64,000 nucleotides of DNA from NCBI GenBank assembly GCA_022453515.1, contig JAJNNY010000007.1:1113039-1177038 (forward strand). The letters run 5' to 3'. Under the pieces are notes generated by a model. The model was not told the origin of the DNA, searched no databases, and saw nothing but the letters and a program-made list of their open reading frames with translations. This document shows, piece after piece, positions 1-10,957 of the stretch. The stretch's first letter is position 1. The number at the start of each line of letters is the position of its first letter. Origin of the DNA: Astrocystis sublimbata. Lineage: Eukaryota > Ascomycota > Sordariomycetes > Xylariales > Xylariaceae. Both the position numbers and the translations under genes were made by a program.

Positions 1-2156
1 TGGGACCCGCCTCCTTGCGCCAAAGAGGAAGCGAACCGTCAATCCCGGACTCCAGCATCACAGACTCGGAACACCTCCTAGACGCCGAAGCACAGGCATA
101 CGAGCTTGATGAAGCTCGGCGAGCTCTTATCCCATCCCCTTTGAATATTCCGCAGTCGCGCTACGAATTGGAGATTCCACTAGCGACAGATCGCAAGTAT
201 TGTCAGGACAAAAGCAACGTTGCAGTAGACGAAGACAACATTTGCACAAGTTTGTCCACCACAAATCAAGCATCGCGTGACTACAACCCATACCTGCAGC
301 CTTTCACAGAGCGAGACATCAGCCGAGACCTGAGACACCTGGGTGGTAATGCTGAGCGCAGCATTGGTATGTTCAACAGCTCAGATGCTACTGGTCATGT
401 CCCGCCGAAGACAAGACCACAAGGGGAGATCTTCAGCCCGACCCGGCTTCCAAAAGTGAGCGGAGGGAAGCCGATCCGTCAAATCAAGGTCATAATCGGT
501 CAGGACTCTGAGAATGATTCAGACAATGAGGACGACTCCGATATGACGGATTTATTTCCATATGACCGCCGTGAGATACCTACTGCAGAGTGTGATTGGG
601 TTACCGAAACAGCAAGCGAAGCTGGCTTCGAAGCCTGTAGCAATGAATCTCCTGAACAAGATTCTGTGAAGCGTTTCAACAAAGCCGGGAGTAGCCTTGC
701 GGATTACTCTGATGATGGTCACGAGAGCTCCATGGGCGGATTTGGGTCGCGTGAACGTATCATCCCCCACCCGACAAGCGATGGGAATGAGAAGCCTTCT
801 GGTACTCCACGATTGAATGCGGCAAAACTGGCATTCTTACTCCCTCGTCAACGTAATCCGTTTCAAAAGAATGCCAATTCACTTTGGGAGAACTCTGCGC
901 AGCAACAAGCAGGTCACCTTCCGAAACAGGATCTCAATCAAAACACGCATCCGTTCCGAAATATCAGTAGCAGACGGCTCGTCTTCAACTTTGACCAAAA
1001 CGCTCCTCCAAAATATCAGTTCCGTGATTCGGTGTCTGATTACGAACCTGCCAAAGCTAGCATCAAGTCAAATTGTGGAACGAACCAGTATGACACTTTC
1101 GGCTCTCTACCATCCTCGGGGTCAAGCCTCAAGGAGAACCATTATGAGCCTACATCAAGTACTCATGACGACCGCGCTGTTGACGCGAGTGGCGACCGGG
1201 ATGGAAGGAAAGAAATTCATTGCAGTACTGATTATCTTCAAGATAACGAGCTTAGTACCTACGCTGCGGATCGCCAGGAACAACTCGAGGAGCTTGAGCA
1301 CCAGGATTTTGCAGCAGCCTCGTCTTACCACGAGCCGCCTTCAGCTGATACAGTCAGGTCCAAATTCAACTTCGAATTAGTGCCACTCGATCTCATTCGG
1401 AACAAGGCCAAGGGTCAGAGGCGTGGCAGGGATGATCATGAGATGGAGCCTTTGACACGTAATAAGCTGAAGCATCAACAAAGCTCTTCGCTTACCACCC
1501 ACCCAACAGGTACCATTGAGCGACCTGCAAGAGCTTTCATTACGAGTCGCGATCTTTCTCTTGACTTCTCAACTCCAAATTGGCGGACCCACGATCAAGA
1601 ATCAGAAGGTAACCAACGTCATCAAGGATTATTCATCTTAACATGCTGACCTGGATTGCTAGCTTGGGTAGACACCCCTTTCTCGATGCGTCATACCGAT
1701 CCGATCACGCCCAATAAGACCCGTTATTACCAGAAGGAAAATGTCCTGGGATCATTGGAAATCGGCTCCCCTTTCGGCACGCCAACTATCGTGAGACGTT
1801 CTTGCCAGGGCCAACACGAGCGCCATTACATAACCCCTCGTAATCAGCATCGGTACAAACTATCACCACGTTTGATCGCACCAGATGACTATGTGTCCGA
1901 TCGATCCAATAGAATCCGCCGGGTATTCTTTTACGTCATAACAGCGCTGTCGATTCTGCCGTTTATCGGTGTCCTCGCCCTAGGCGGAGCTTTTAAGGAA
2001 GCCTTCAAATGGGCTACGTGGGGGGAAGTGGACCGACTGACCGCTCGCCAGCGACGTGTGTTGAAATGGATACTCCTTGTGGAGGCTGTGGCATACACAA
2101 GCACGTGCGTAGCTGTCGCCGTCTACTTCGCAATGAAGAGCAAGGCTCATGACTAA
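1..2156 (+). CDS. Membrane-anchored protein of unknown function (5'-partial)
   Basis: The frame is open from the window edge, so the true start lies upstream; there is no in-frame ATG before about codon 122. Two exons are visible, up to 1608 and 1663-2156, joined across a 54 bp intron (1609-1662) that ends in a textbook TGCTGAC branch site and TAG. About 699 residues are present. Most of the protein is hydrophilic, Ser/Asp/Asn-rich and probably disordered. The last 80 residues carry two hydrophobic stretches (around VFFYVITALSILPFIGVLAL and WILLVEAVAYTSTCVAVAVY) separated by a short basic loop. This suggests a protein anchored in a membrane by its C-terminus with a long cytosolic tail. I recognise no catalytic motif and no named family. 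Fungus-specific orphans of this shape are common. The coding status is supported by the clean splice and the long open frame. Confidence 0.75.
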
Positions 2157-3339
2157 TCCCTTGTTTTCATCCATGTCGCTCACCCCGATAGCATGGTATT
2201 CCAAAGAGGTTGAGATTGCATGCAAAAGCAGCCCATCGCTTATTACCCAACTACACCTATGAGTTGGCAATAGCTCGCGTTGAGGGCTCAACGTCATGAT
2301 TTCGACTCTTTCTCAATCACGTCGACACCAAAGATCATTCAAGAAGTGTCTGTCATTTATTTATGATCATCCAAACACATTCGGGTGCGGCTGTGTGCGG
2401 AGTGTACAAATTTGAATTTCCTCTTCTTGTTGGGTTGGCCTTTCTAAAAACGGAAAAATGGTTGAATTTCCAAGATCATACCACCCGAGGGGCCTTGTCA
2501 CGGATGGTCACGTATTACAACTTGACATATCTAGTGTAGTGTCCGACGACACATGTTATAGCTGGTTTCAGATACCGTCGATGAGGTAGATGAATTCCTG
2601 GATGTCCCCATGGAGTTGGATGGATTGTGATGCTGGAAGAAAGAGGCCCATGAGGGCGATTGTATCGGACAATGCAAATGTAACAAAGACAGATCGATGA
2701 TCTCGGGAGCTTTGAAGCATTTGTCCGGTTTAATCATGCTGTAGTTATTCTATGCTGAATACTGATACTCATTCCAGAACTTGCATGATCTGATCACGTG
2801 TTAGGACTTACATTTTGGGGAGTTTAATAATTAGTATTCAGTAAGTTTAAGAAATGACGGTTCGTAACGAGACAAAGGTGTTTGTACTTTGTACTCCCAT
2901 CTGTGCATATTGGTTTTGCCACGAGGTTGGTGATGCCAACGTAGGTGCCTTAATCTGATGCCATCACAACCACTTAACCGTAGATCTGTAGTTCAACAGA
3001 ACTTAAACAACCATAACAGCGAGAAAATTCCCATGCGTGCTCTGCAAAATGAAAAGAATCTGCCCAATGATGGTTGTTTGGCAATATGGTAAAAGCTGTT
3101 GGAGAGACAGTACACTTGACAACGCAACAAAGGCAAGTTATAACAATGACATTAGCATTGAGAAGTCTTTTATATAAATAATCTCGCGAATTGTAGCAAG
3201 TTTACCAATATTCCGTATCCGATTCAAACCATTCTTAAAGTGCCGCATCTTTGATTCCGACAGTTTCTACTGAACACATCGATATACAAACTTCACCATT
3301 ACCTCACTTGCTTTCTTTGTCACTATTACCTTCGCCATC
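2157..3339. other. Intergenic, no gene seen
   Basis: About 1.2 kb, AT-leaning, with only short uncompelling open frames. It holds the 3' flank of the first gene and the promoter of the 236-aa gene. A TATA-like TATATAAATA lies near 3171, roughly 170 bp before the next start codon. Confidence 0.6.
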
Positions 3340-4050
3340 ATGACGGAGGTAAAGGATTTTGCGCTGCAAAATCCGAAGGGAACTCGCTGTGTTTTTAAAC
3401 CCGTAACGAACCGTCCAGATGAAGCAAAGAAATTTGTCAGAGAGATTTTCAAGAAAAAGCCAGAGAACATCGAGCTCATAGCTGCCCAAATGGCACCGCT
3501 TTTTGGTCTTGGCGCTACATCGACTAAGGACCCGTTGGCACGTTCGAGAGCGCAGGCCCTCTTCACTAGCCCAATTATTTACGAGGCGCTCCAGGAATTT
3601 TTGAACGTCTTCATTAACGGAGAATTCGGCCTTCCTCTCGCGGATTTTCATACCACACTAGATCTAGTTCACATATACCGTGACGATGAGAATTGGTCAG
3701 TGAAGACGAGTCCTCTCAAAGTCGGTAGAGATTCTGTAGATGAGCATTATGCTCGCTTCATTATTCGCACCCTCGTGAATCTGGAGGCTGGTACAGGAAA
3801 GGGTGCTAAAATGTTGCAGTGGTTACGCCAGGGAATGCTCGTCAACAGGGAAGACGAGGTAACCTGGGTTCTATTCCATACACTTTTGTGTTTTCAAATC
3901 AAGCGAATGGAACTGAACAAGGCTCACACACCGAACAGGGTTCTCGCAGCGCGCTTATTCCACTCCTTTTTTACACATGTCAACAACTTCGTTTCTGCTC
4001 GAAGGGGCCACGGCAGCCAAAGCATTAAGGAAGGTTCTCCCACCCCATAA
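3340..4050 (+). CDS. Hypothetical protein, 236 aa
   Basis: Single-exon open frame with a good start context (CATCATGAC) at the first ATG. The protein is soluble, basic at its N-terminus (KKFVREIFKKKPENIE) and predicted mostly helical. It has no signal peptide, no membrane segment and no catalytic motif that I recognise. The C-terminal 20 residues are Gly/Ser/Pro-rich. Both neighbours are on the same strand but more than 1 kb away, so the context says nothing about its job. Coding status rests on frame length, start context and amino-acid composition. Function unknown. Confidence 0.6.
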   Translation: MTEVKDFALQNPKGTRCVFKPVTNRPDEAKKFVREIFKKKPENIELIAAQMAPLFGLGATSTKDPLARSRAQALFTSPIIYEALQEFLNVFINGEFGLPLADFHTTLDLVHIYRDDENWSVKTSPLKVGRDSVDEHYARFIIRTLVNLEAGTGKGAKMLQWLRQGMLVNREDEVTWVLFHTLLCFQIKRMELNKAHTPNRVLAARLFHSFFTHVNNFVSARRGHGSQSIKEGSPTP

Positions 4051-7000
4051 CAGAAAAGTACTTAAGTCCATTGTTTTGGGGTTTCGGGCATTCAGTAGGG
4101 GTCATTGTCACGAGTAACTTCACTTGTTAGTCTAAATTTGGCTCGCTAATCGGTAGATAAACAGTTAAAACATTCAAAATAGTCTCTTCTTCAACCCTCA
4201 TTTAGGTGCATACATGTACCACCCTAGAAGCTAGAGAGCCCTTACCCGTAAGAGTGTTTTATAACTGCTTAAATTTTACATCGCGTATGATCGCATGTTG
4301 TAGAACCAACCTAGGCTGCTCCTATTCTCATTTTTTCAACCCAAGCCCAGATATTTTCCTCTATTGAGATGCAACCCCTGATCGGTGACCCCAACCCTTG
4401 CGTTTACCCCGCACCTCATTCATGTCCACCGTGGGCTACGAAACAGGAAACGCAATATCTGTTCTTGTGAAGCTGAATATAATGATATCAGAATTCACCT
4501 GGCCGTGTTGAATACTGGTTGGCAGGAGAACGACTTTGCACCTCCCTAGGTATGTCAAGGGAAGCCCTAGGTACTAGCAGTAACTATCTCTCCATGTAGG
4601 GCCGTACTTAGGTCATCTCCACCGCGGGAGTCAATATCTTAATGCAATACCAGCCACGCGGCTCTGAAAGCAGCGTGGCCAATGTCATCAGGTTGCAGGT
4701 GTAGAGTAAGGAGCGGGGAGACTAGTAGTAGATGGTTTGAAGATGCGGTCGCCAGAACAATCGGAAGAGGTGATTTCTGCACATATCGGGAACGCGTTCC
4801 GAGCCGTTTCTAGCGGGTGAGTTCTTAACACCATCCTCTATCATGAACAGATCTGCCACAAAATTCGGGCCAAGACCAATGGTCAGTATCGATGGGTTTG
4901 CAATATAGGGGGGTGGTCTGCCAAGGCCGCTAGGCTCAAGACCGAGATTTAACTACCTAAATCACTTCCAATAAGACGTCCTTTGTCGAGTTCTACTCAG
5001 TCACGACTTCTTTGACAGTGCTGAGAGGTAGAGAGAAGTCTCTAGCGGCATAATAGATCAACCCTGCGTCACAGTTTCATAGGTACTTAATGATTGAAGA
5101 TTGACAAGCTTCTGGCTTGACAAATTTCTATCTTTTGATACTGTTGTGATATAATGTTGAAAGTCCTGTTTTATAACACTTTGGGCCTGTCTCGTCATCA
5201 AGCAGCATGCACTCTTATTCTCCAGAACGAGAAATGTCACCGTTTCAAGATCCAATGCGAGTCACAACTGGTCTGGGGGATTTCTCGACGACAACGTGAG
5301 CGATTCTCATGCAGCCGGTGCCACTATCTCTGCCAGGGGTGGCGATAAAGATAATGGCCAATGCTCCTTGGATACGAGTAATATCGACACGAGTTTGAGC
5401 ACCGGGGGCCTACCTGCCACTGTCATACCTCTCACAGTCCATAGCGAGGTGCTAGACTGTAATTAGTTAGAGATGGGCTGGTGTATATTTCAGACCCCTC
5501 GCGGCTCCTCTCAACTATTACGCAGCTTGGGAGTCGACTAAACACAACCTAAATCTTCGTGCAATTACTTTTGACTAGACGCCGACTGAGCCGCGTTAAG
5601 ACCCCAAAGCGATGTGATGATGAGATTCCGGGGGTTGACATCACTAGCAAAATTCCACTAGTCTAAGTATGGCCAAGATCAAAAGTGTGCCGCCAATCAA
5701 TACAAACAAATAGACAACAATTATAGGTCATGGTGTGGTGACACTGGATTCTTATTGAATGGAAAGAAAGATCCGGCGAGCGAGCGGAATTCGCGGCTTC
5801 TAGTGTCCCAGAACATGGAGATTCGTCCCGCTTCCCTAGATTCATGTTAGTTGACTCAACCCTCCGCAGTGCGCCAATAGAAGAAGAGAGGCTATCGCTC
5901 AGACTGCTCTCGAAAGGCATCGCTGGGCCGTACCAACTCCGCCGCTAGACGTCCAGGCTAGTATTCCTGAAAAGGGCTGGGATAGATTATTTGACATTTG
6001 AGGGAACAGATCTGTTCCGTGGCCCGGACCAGAATACGAGAGAAGCCAGGGCGGGCCTTTCACGCATCAGTCGACATAGAACACTAACATATGTTATAAA
6101 CTTCTAATACCTGTTTATAAATATAAGTCTTGCTTTTCCAGCAATCTAGTGTGAAAGTACACCCCCCGTAAAAATGATGGCGATGCCATCAATTTGGTAC
6201 AAAGGCGCGACTGCACTCAGAATGATTGAAATATCTTGTGAACCTGTAATTGTCTGTAGAACATAGAAGTCAAAAGGACCCCTTCGGCCGACTGAGGCAA
6301 AAGCTACATCAAAACAATAATTATTACGTCCTGAAATACCCAGCTTGAGCATTTTGTCATTATATATAGGGTCCAATATATGTACCTCAATGAGTACGTA
6401 ACCGGACCATGCCGCCCGCACTGTCAAGAACACCCTTTGAGAATGGAATTGCCACATAAGTTTATGGTTATGAGAAGATTTGCGCGATGACTTGCAGCGA
6501 GCTCATTGCGGTAACCCGTCTTTACGTGCCGCAAGCTTTATGACTTCGTATCCTAGACAGCGTATATCCTAGCGATACCAATCATTGTACATTTGGCGGG
6601 CCGACCTAATATCCGTCGTATAAGACATCTGAGCGCCAAGGTGTGACCTGTTTTGTCGTATTTCTGGCCGATATTACCATCCCGGGAAAATCCAGACGTC
6701 TGTAGATGTTGGTGACTCCGGGCCGAGGTCCTCCAATCAGGAGCCTGGCTCGTCGTCTATTTAGCCCAAACTGGGTTCCCTCGTGGTCCTCACATCCTTC
6801 CGGCAAATATAAATTACTGTTATCGTCCGAAAGAACAAGAATGATCAGCATCAAGAGCCAATCATCATTTAACTCAATCAATTCTCAAGGTAAGGCTTCA
6901 ACTCCCGAAGTAAGGCTAACCCACTTTCTTCGCTCCATGTCAAGTTGATAGGTGAGATTTAGATGTGAGCAGGTTTTATCACACATGTCCACCGCGTGCC

Positions 7001-7187
7001 GTTCCCCAGATTTTGCTCTGCTCGTACCCTGCCGTATTGCCGTGTCAGCTTGTGAAAATCGTCTCAATGGACTATAAGGGGAGCTTGCCGTCCCCTTTGG
7101 CGAGGAATATGCGATGGAGGGAGTCCAATAACTCAAAGCCAAGCCACTTATACCCAGGCTCTGCTGGGAAACCGCGGCTCTGACAAG
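4051..7187. other. Long gene-poor interval
   Basis: 3.1 kb without a credible gene. All open frames are under about 105 codons, overlap one another on both strands, and lack recognisable motifs. The segment near 4540-4640 carries several copies of the short word CCTAGGTA/CTTAGGT that recurs in other spacers of this window. A 103-codon minus-strand frame at 6146-6457 is somewhat hydrophobic but matches nothing I know. The last 200 bp are the promoter of the tyrosinase gene. Confidence 0.5.
7073..7079 (+). promoter_or_regulatory. Putative TATA box of the tyrosinase gene
   Basis: TATAAGG lies 109 bp before the tyrosinase ATG, a spacing compatible with a fungal TATA element and a short 5' leader. 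The assignment is by position only. Confidence 0.4.
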
Positions 7188-8648
7188 ATGATTTTTGTCA
7201 AGCAGGCTCTGTCATATGCCCTATTGGCCGTGTCCTTCCAAGGACTGGTACTGGGGCAGACTTTCAGCCAAGAGGACATTGTCTCTGGTAAAGCTCTCAA
7301 GGATATTGGCAAAACGGCCTACGATAATGCTCTGAAGCGCCTCGAGGGAACAAACTCTACCTGCACAAAGGATACTGTTCACATACGAAAAGAATGGTGA
7401 GCATCCTTGTCGCAAATCAATCTGAAATCTTCGTTGCTCAACTGAAGTCCTAGGAGATACATACCAGGTGACGAAAGAAAGGCCTTTGTGAAAGCAGTCG
7501 AATGCCTCATGGAGCAGCCCAATGTTTACCCAAATGTCACTGGTCCCAAGTAAGCAGGCAAATGCTACCCCTTTATTGAAAGCAGCCCATCTAATGATGC
7601 TATTCTCTGCAGATCTATGTTTGACAGCTTCGGAGTGCTTCACTACCGCCTCACGCCATACGTTCATAACTCGGTATGTGGTCCTGAGATCTAGCTTTAG
7701 CATTGGGGCTAACACCTGCGAAGGCTTATTTCCTCCTTTTCCATCGCCTCTATATCTGGACTTACGAGCAGAAGCTGCGAGATATGTGTGGGTACAAAGG
7801 CGCGTTCCCGTATTGGGAATGGGGTCTTGACGCCGGCAGTGTCGAGAAGTCGCCTGTCTTTGACGGCTCAGAGACATCGATGGGTTCGAATGGCGCTAAG
7901 CTGAACAACACTGGAGGCGGAGGCGGAGGCGGAGGCGGCTTCCCCGGGGGTGGGTTCTTCGGCGGCGGCTCCGGCGGCGGCTGCGTAACGGATGGGCCGT
8001 TCAAGAACTACACTGTCAACTTCGGACCGAACACAGCTCGGAACCCCCTCGCGCCGAACCCAAGATGTTTGAAGCGCGATCTCAATACCCCAATCTGCGC
8101 CAGCTATGCGTCCATCAAGAACACGACAGAGACAATTCTTGAAGGCACCGATATCGGTTCCTTTCAGGCGAACATCCAGGGAGATTTCCGCTACCCGGCA
8201 GCACGGAAGTGGTCATTTGCTGTGCACGGAGGTGGCCACTTCGCTATTGGTAAGCTGTCCTTGGCCCAAATGGCATCGGACCAAAGCCAGAGTATGAAAC
8301 AATGCTGACGAAGTTCCAAGCCGGTGACCCTGGTGGTGATTTCTATTTTTCGCCGCTCGAGCCTGCCTTCTATCTTCATCACGGACAGATAGACCGGATG
8401 TACTTCATCTGGCAGAACCTCGACTTCGAGAATCGACAGGTAAGCTCGCTCCAGAACCTTCTTCAGTTACACTTGTGCTAAAATCAAACTAGACCATGGC
8501 TGGCACAATCACGATGATGAACCAACCTCCCAGTCGTAACGGGACACTCGACGATGTGCTGGACATCAGCCCGGTCGGCGAGTCCTTCAAATTCCGTGAG
8601 CTTCTTGACACAGTTGGAGGCTCACCTTTCTGCTTCGTCTACGAATGA
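7188..8648 (+). CDS. Secreted short tyrosinase (type-3 copper phenol oxidase)
   Basis: Tyrosinases oxidise phenols to catechols and o-quinones using a dinuclear copper site; fungal short forms act in pigment or secondary metabolism. My model has six exons: 7188-7396, 7454-7549, 7613-7673, 7724-8249, 8321-8439 and 8493-8648. The introns are 50-71 bp and all junctions are in frame, giving 388 aa. An N-terminal hydrophobic signal (about residues 1-23, ending LVLGQ) indicates secretion. The CuA histidines fit H112, H120 and H129 (HYRLTPYVH then LLFHRLY, after the usual ERKAFVKAVECL helix). The CuB histidines fit H290 and H294 (HGGGH) plus the HH pair in AFYLHHGQIDRMYFIWQ near 317. The length matches the short family, which lacks the C-terminal shielding domain of long tyrosinases. 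A glycine-rich insertion of about 23 residues sits near 186-208 between the two copper sites. No metabolic partner gene is adjacent. Confidence 0.9.
7913..7980 (+). repeat. GGN-type low-complexity tract in the tyrosinase gene
   Basis: Short GGC/GGA trinucleotide run that encodes a poly-glycine loop between the CuA and CuB halves of the tyrosinase. It looks like replication-slippage expansion of the GGGC motif that normally precedes CV in this family (inference). Confidence 0.75.
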
Positions 8649-9548
8649 ATCACGCTCTCTTAAATTCTATACAACTCCTTGTGATAGTCTACCGAGCCAC
8701 ATGTATCTACTTTGTCGTATTATCTTTTCCGAGATGAGTTAGAGCGGGCCAGGGGTTGAATAAATTTGGTCTTGCTGCTACATGCGCAGTGATCACATAG
8801 TCGCAGGGTTTTCGCTTTATCTCCGCTTCGTGTTAGACGGGCTGCTTGCCACATAGTCCACTGTGACTGACGGGTATCGACATTGAAGGTAGTCGTAGAT
8901 GATGATTAGCAAATAAAGTTGCAAGAACAAGTACAGTACCTTAGTCTCGTCGGCCCAGTCTGGCCCGTGACGGTGCAAACATTCAATACAAGTGCCCTAA
9001 CGTATACACTGTTGATGATTTGAATACTACCTAATTACATAAAACTTATTTAAAGCAGTCAACATGTTATACGAAAATCATAATTACGAGATGACGCAGA
9101 ATCTAAGGCGTATATAAATATAGATTGGTATCGATAGTCCGCCCCCTCCTTTCCCGCATCCTGAGCACGAGGTATTCGGCCAGTAAGGTTTAGAAACTGA
9201 ACCTTGATGGTACACAACTTCTGGATCTACATAGCTTCACGACATATAAACTCTCATGCTGCCTAATCAGCGCATGAGCTATGCGTTGAGGCCTTTTAAA
9301 TATACTTTATAGATGCAATCACATGCGTACCTCCGCCTATAAAAGGCTCCTGAGCCGCACAACATTTTCAAAAAAGTAATCCTATCACACATTTCCCTCG
9401 AAGACTCACAGGTCATCCTATTATTACATCCAACTCCCGCCCACTTTCGCGAATACTCCCAGAAGCCAGTATACTGCTAAATATTACTGCTCCTCGAACG
9501 CCCAACAACATTAACGCTCGAATTATAACCCGTATCATCGATATCAGA
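8649..9548. other. Intergenic: 3' flank of tyrosinase and promoter of the GPI protein
   Basis: 900 bp with no credible coding frame. The distal half contains a strong TATA element (9338-9346) followed by a long pyrimidine/A-rich leader of about 200 bp to the next ATG. Confidence 0.6.
9338..9346 (+). promoter_or_regulatory. TATA box of the Gly-rich GPI protein gene
   Basis: TATAAAAGG is a near-perfect TATA box about 200 bp upstream of the ATG at 9549. It fits a highly or conditionally expressed cell-surface protein gene. Confidence 0.6.
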
Positions 9549-10448
9549 ATGGCGAAAAGCAAAGTTCTAATGCTCATTGCTTCTTTTCTCGCTGCCTCGC
9601 ATGGCGCTGCGATTAAACAAATCCAGCTCTCGCCGACCTCATCGCCCGCTGTGATTTACCAGATCGAGGCCCACGAAATCCAAACTTCCAAGTCACGTCC
9701 CCACGAGATCATACACAATCAGCTTCGCAAAAGAGACAATGTCACCGAGATTACGGACAATGACAAGGGCGATGACAACGCAACGGCAGATGGAAACAGT
9801 GAGAACACAGACGATACCACTGAGGGTTTAAACAGCAACAATGAAGATGTTGTCAATACGAATCAAGTCCCAGCTTGGAATCAAACTGCAGAGTCGCCGA
9901 TCAAGAAAGGCGGCGGCGGCGACGGTCCACGTGGCAGTGGCGGAAGCAGCGGCAGCGGCAGCAACCCCAGCAATGGTGGTGGCAACGGCTCAGGTAACGG
10001 CTCCGGTAACGGCGGCGGCGGAGGTTCCGGCAATGGTTCAGGCAATGGTGGCGGTAGAGGCCCTGGCAATGGCTCAGGCAGAGGTGGCGGTTCCAACAGA
10101 GGCGGATACACAGGCTCAGGTGGTAGCAATGGCGCGCACGGTCGTGGTAGAGGCCATCCCTACTCCAGCGGCAGCAGCGGTGGTTATCTCACTAGCAGCG
10201 CCAAAAGCAATGGAGACGGGATCACGCGGCACCCAGACGGCTCCTACACGGATGCCTACGGCATCGAATACGACAAAGATGGCACTGCCACGTACGTTCC
10301 CCTGGGCGCAGGAAATCCGATATACTCTCACTTTACGCCCCAGTACTCCGTTCCAGGATTGGCAACGGAAATCATTGGCGGTTCTCCGATCATGTTCAAA
10401 GCAGTATTTTCGGTTACGGCAGTGCTGGCTATATGTTGGGTCATGTGA
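9549..10448 (+). CDS. Gly/Ser/Asn-rich GPI-anchored cell-surface protein
   Basis: Intron-less, 299 aa. Residues 1-19 form a signal peptide (KVLMLIASFLAASHG). A Kex2-type dibasic site (RKRDN, near 60-62) suggests removal of a pro-segment in the Golgi. Residues about 63-115 are Asp/Asn/Thr-rich with several N-glycosylation sequons. Residues about 122-215 are a repetitive GNGS/GGG low-complexity region. A short conserved-looking stretch (DGSYTDAYGIEYDKDG) precedes the C-terminal hydrophobic tail (MFKAVFSVTAVLAICWVM). The small residues just before the tail (IIGGS) fit a GPI attachment site. Architecture points to a wall or plasma-membrane protein. No enzyme domain is visible, and the exact family is not recognised. 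Confidence 0.8.
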   Translation: MAKSKVLMLIASFLAASHGAAIKQIQLSPTSSPAVIYQIEAHEIQTSKSRPHEIIHNQLRKRDNVTEITDNDKGDDNATADGNSENTDDTTEGLNSNNEDVVNTNQVPAWNQTAESPIKKGGGGDGPRGSGGSSGSGSNPSNGGGNGSGNGSGNGGGGGSGNGSGNGGGRGPGNGSGRGGGSNRGGYTGSGGSNGAHGRGRGHPYSSGSSGGYLTSSAKSNGDGITRHPDGSYTDAYGIEYDKDGTATYVPLGAGNPIYSHFTPQYSVPGLATEIIGGSPIMFKAVFSVTAVLAICWVM

Positions 10449-10957
10449 TTATCATGTTGCTTTTTCAATGGAGGCTTTATGAGACCATGGCGGGGGAAGA
10501 AGGAGGATCTTAGACCTGGACCAGAAACATTTGGGATCGGGTAAAATAACACACTGTGCTTCATGATTTACCTAGGGGGCGTTACGCGGCGTCAACATTG
10601 ATACACGGACACTAAGTAGGTATAGACAACAGATTTGAAAGATGATAAAAGCCCATATCATACAGTGTGGAAATAAGTGAAACATTCACACTTCCCTCCA
10701 GTGGCTCTATTCCGAAGAGCACTTTCTTTAATCTTCGAATACAGGCCTGTCTTTTCCGTAGACTATGATCACTCTTGTCGTTCGCTCGTGTGGTTGTCTC
10801 ATTTCCAACACACGCGTTCCGATTAGAGCTACAGATGGTGAACAGCTGACAATTGGATAGATTGAAAGTACACTTAAGTACACTTGGGTGGCTTAGATGT
10901 GTTGTACATGTTAAAATACGGTATTGGGTATCTGACTCAATACATTTGACTCGCTTA
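10449..10957. other. Intergenic between convergent genes
   Basis: 509 bp separating the 3' ends of the GPI-protein gene and the minus-strand D-lactate dehydrogenase gene. It should hold two transcription terminators. No gene is seen. Confidence 0.6.

Noticed and set aside
6146..6457. 103-codon minus-strand frame with hydrophobic stretches
   Set aside because: No splice partners, no motif, weak composition; kept only as a remark in the spacer entry.
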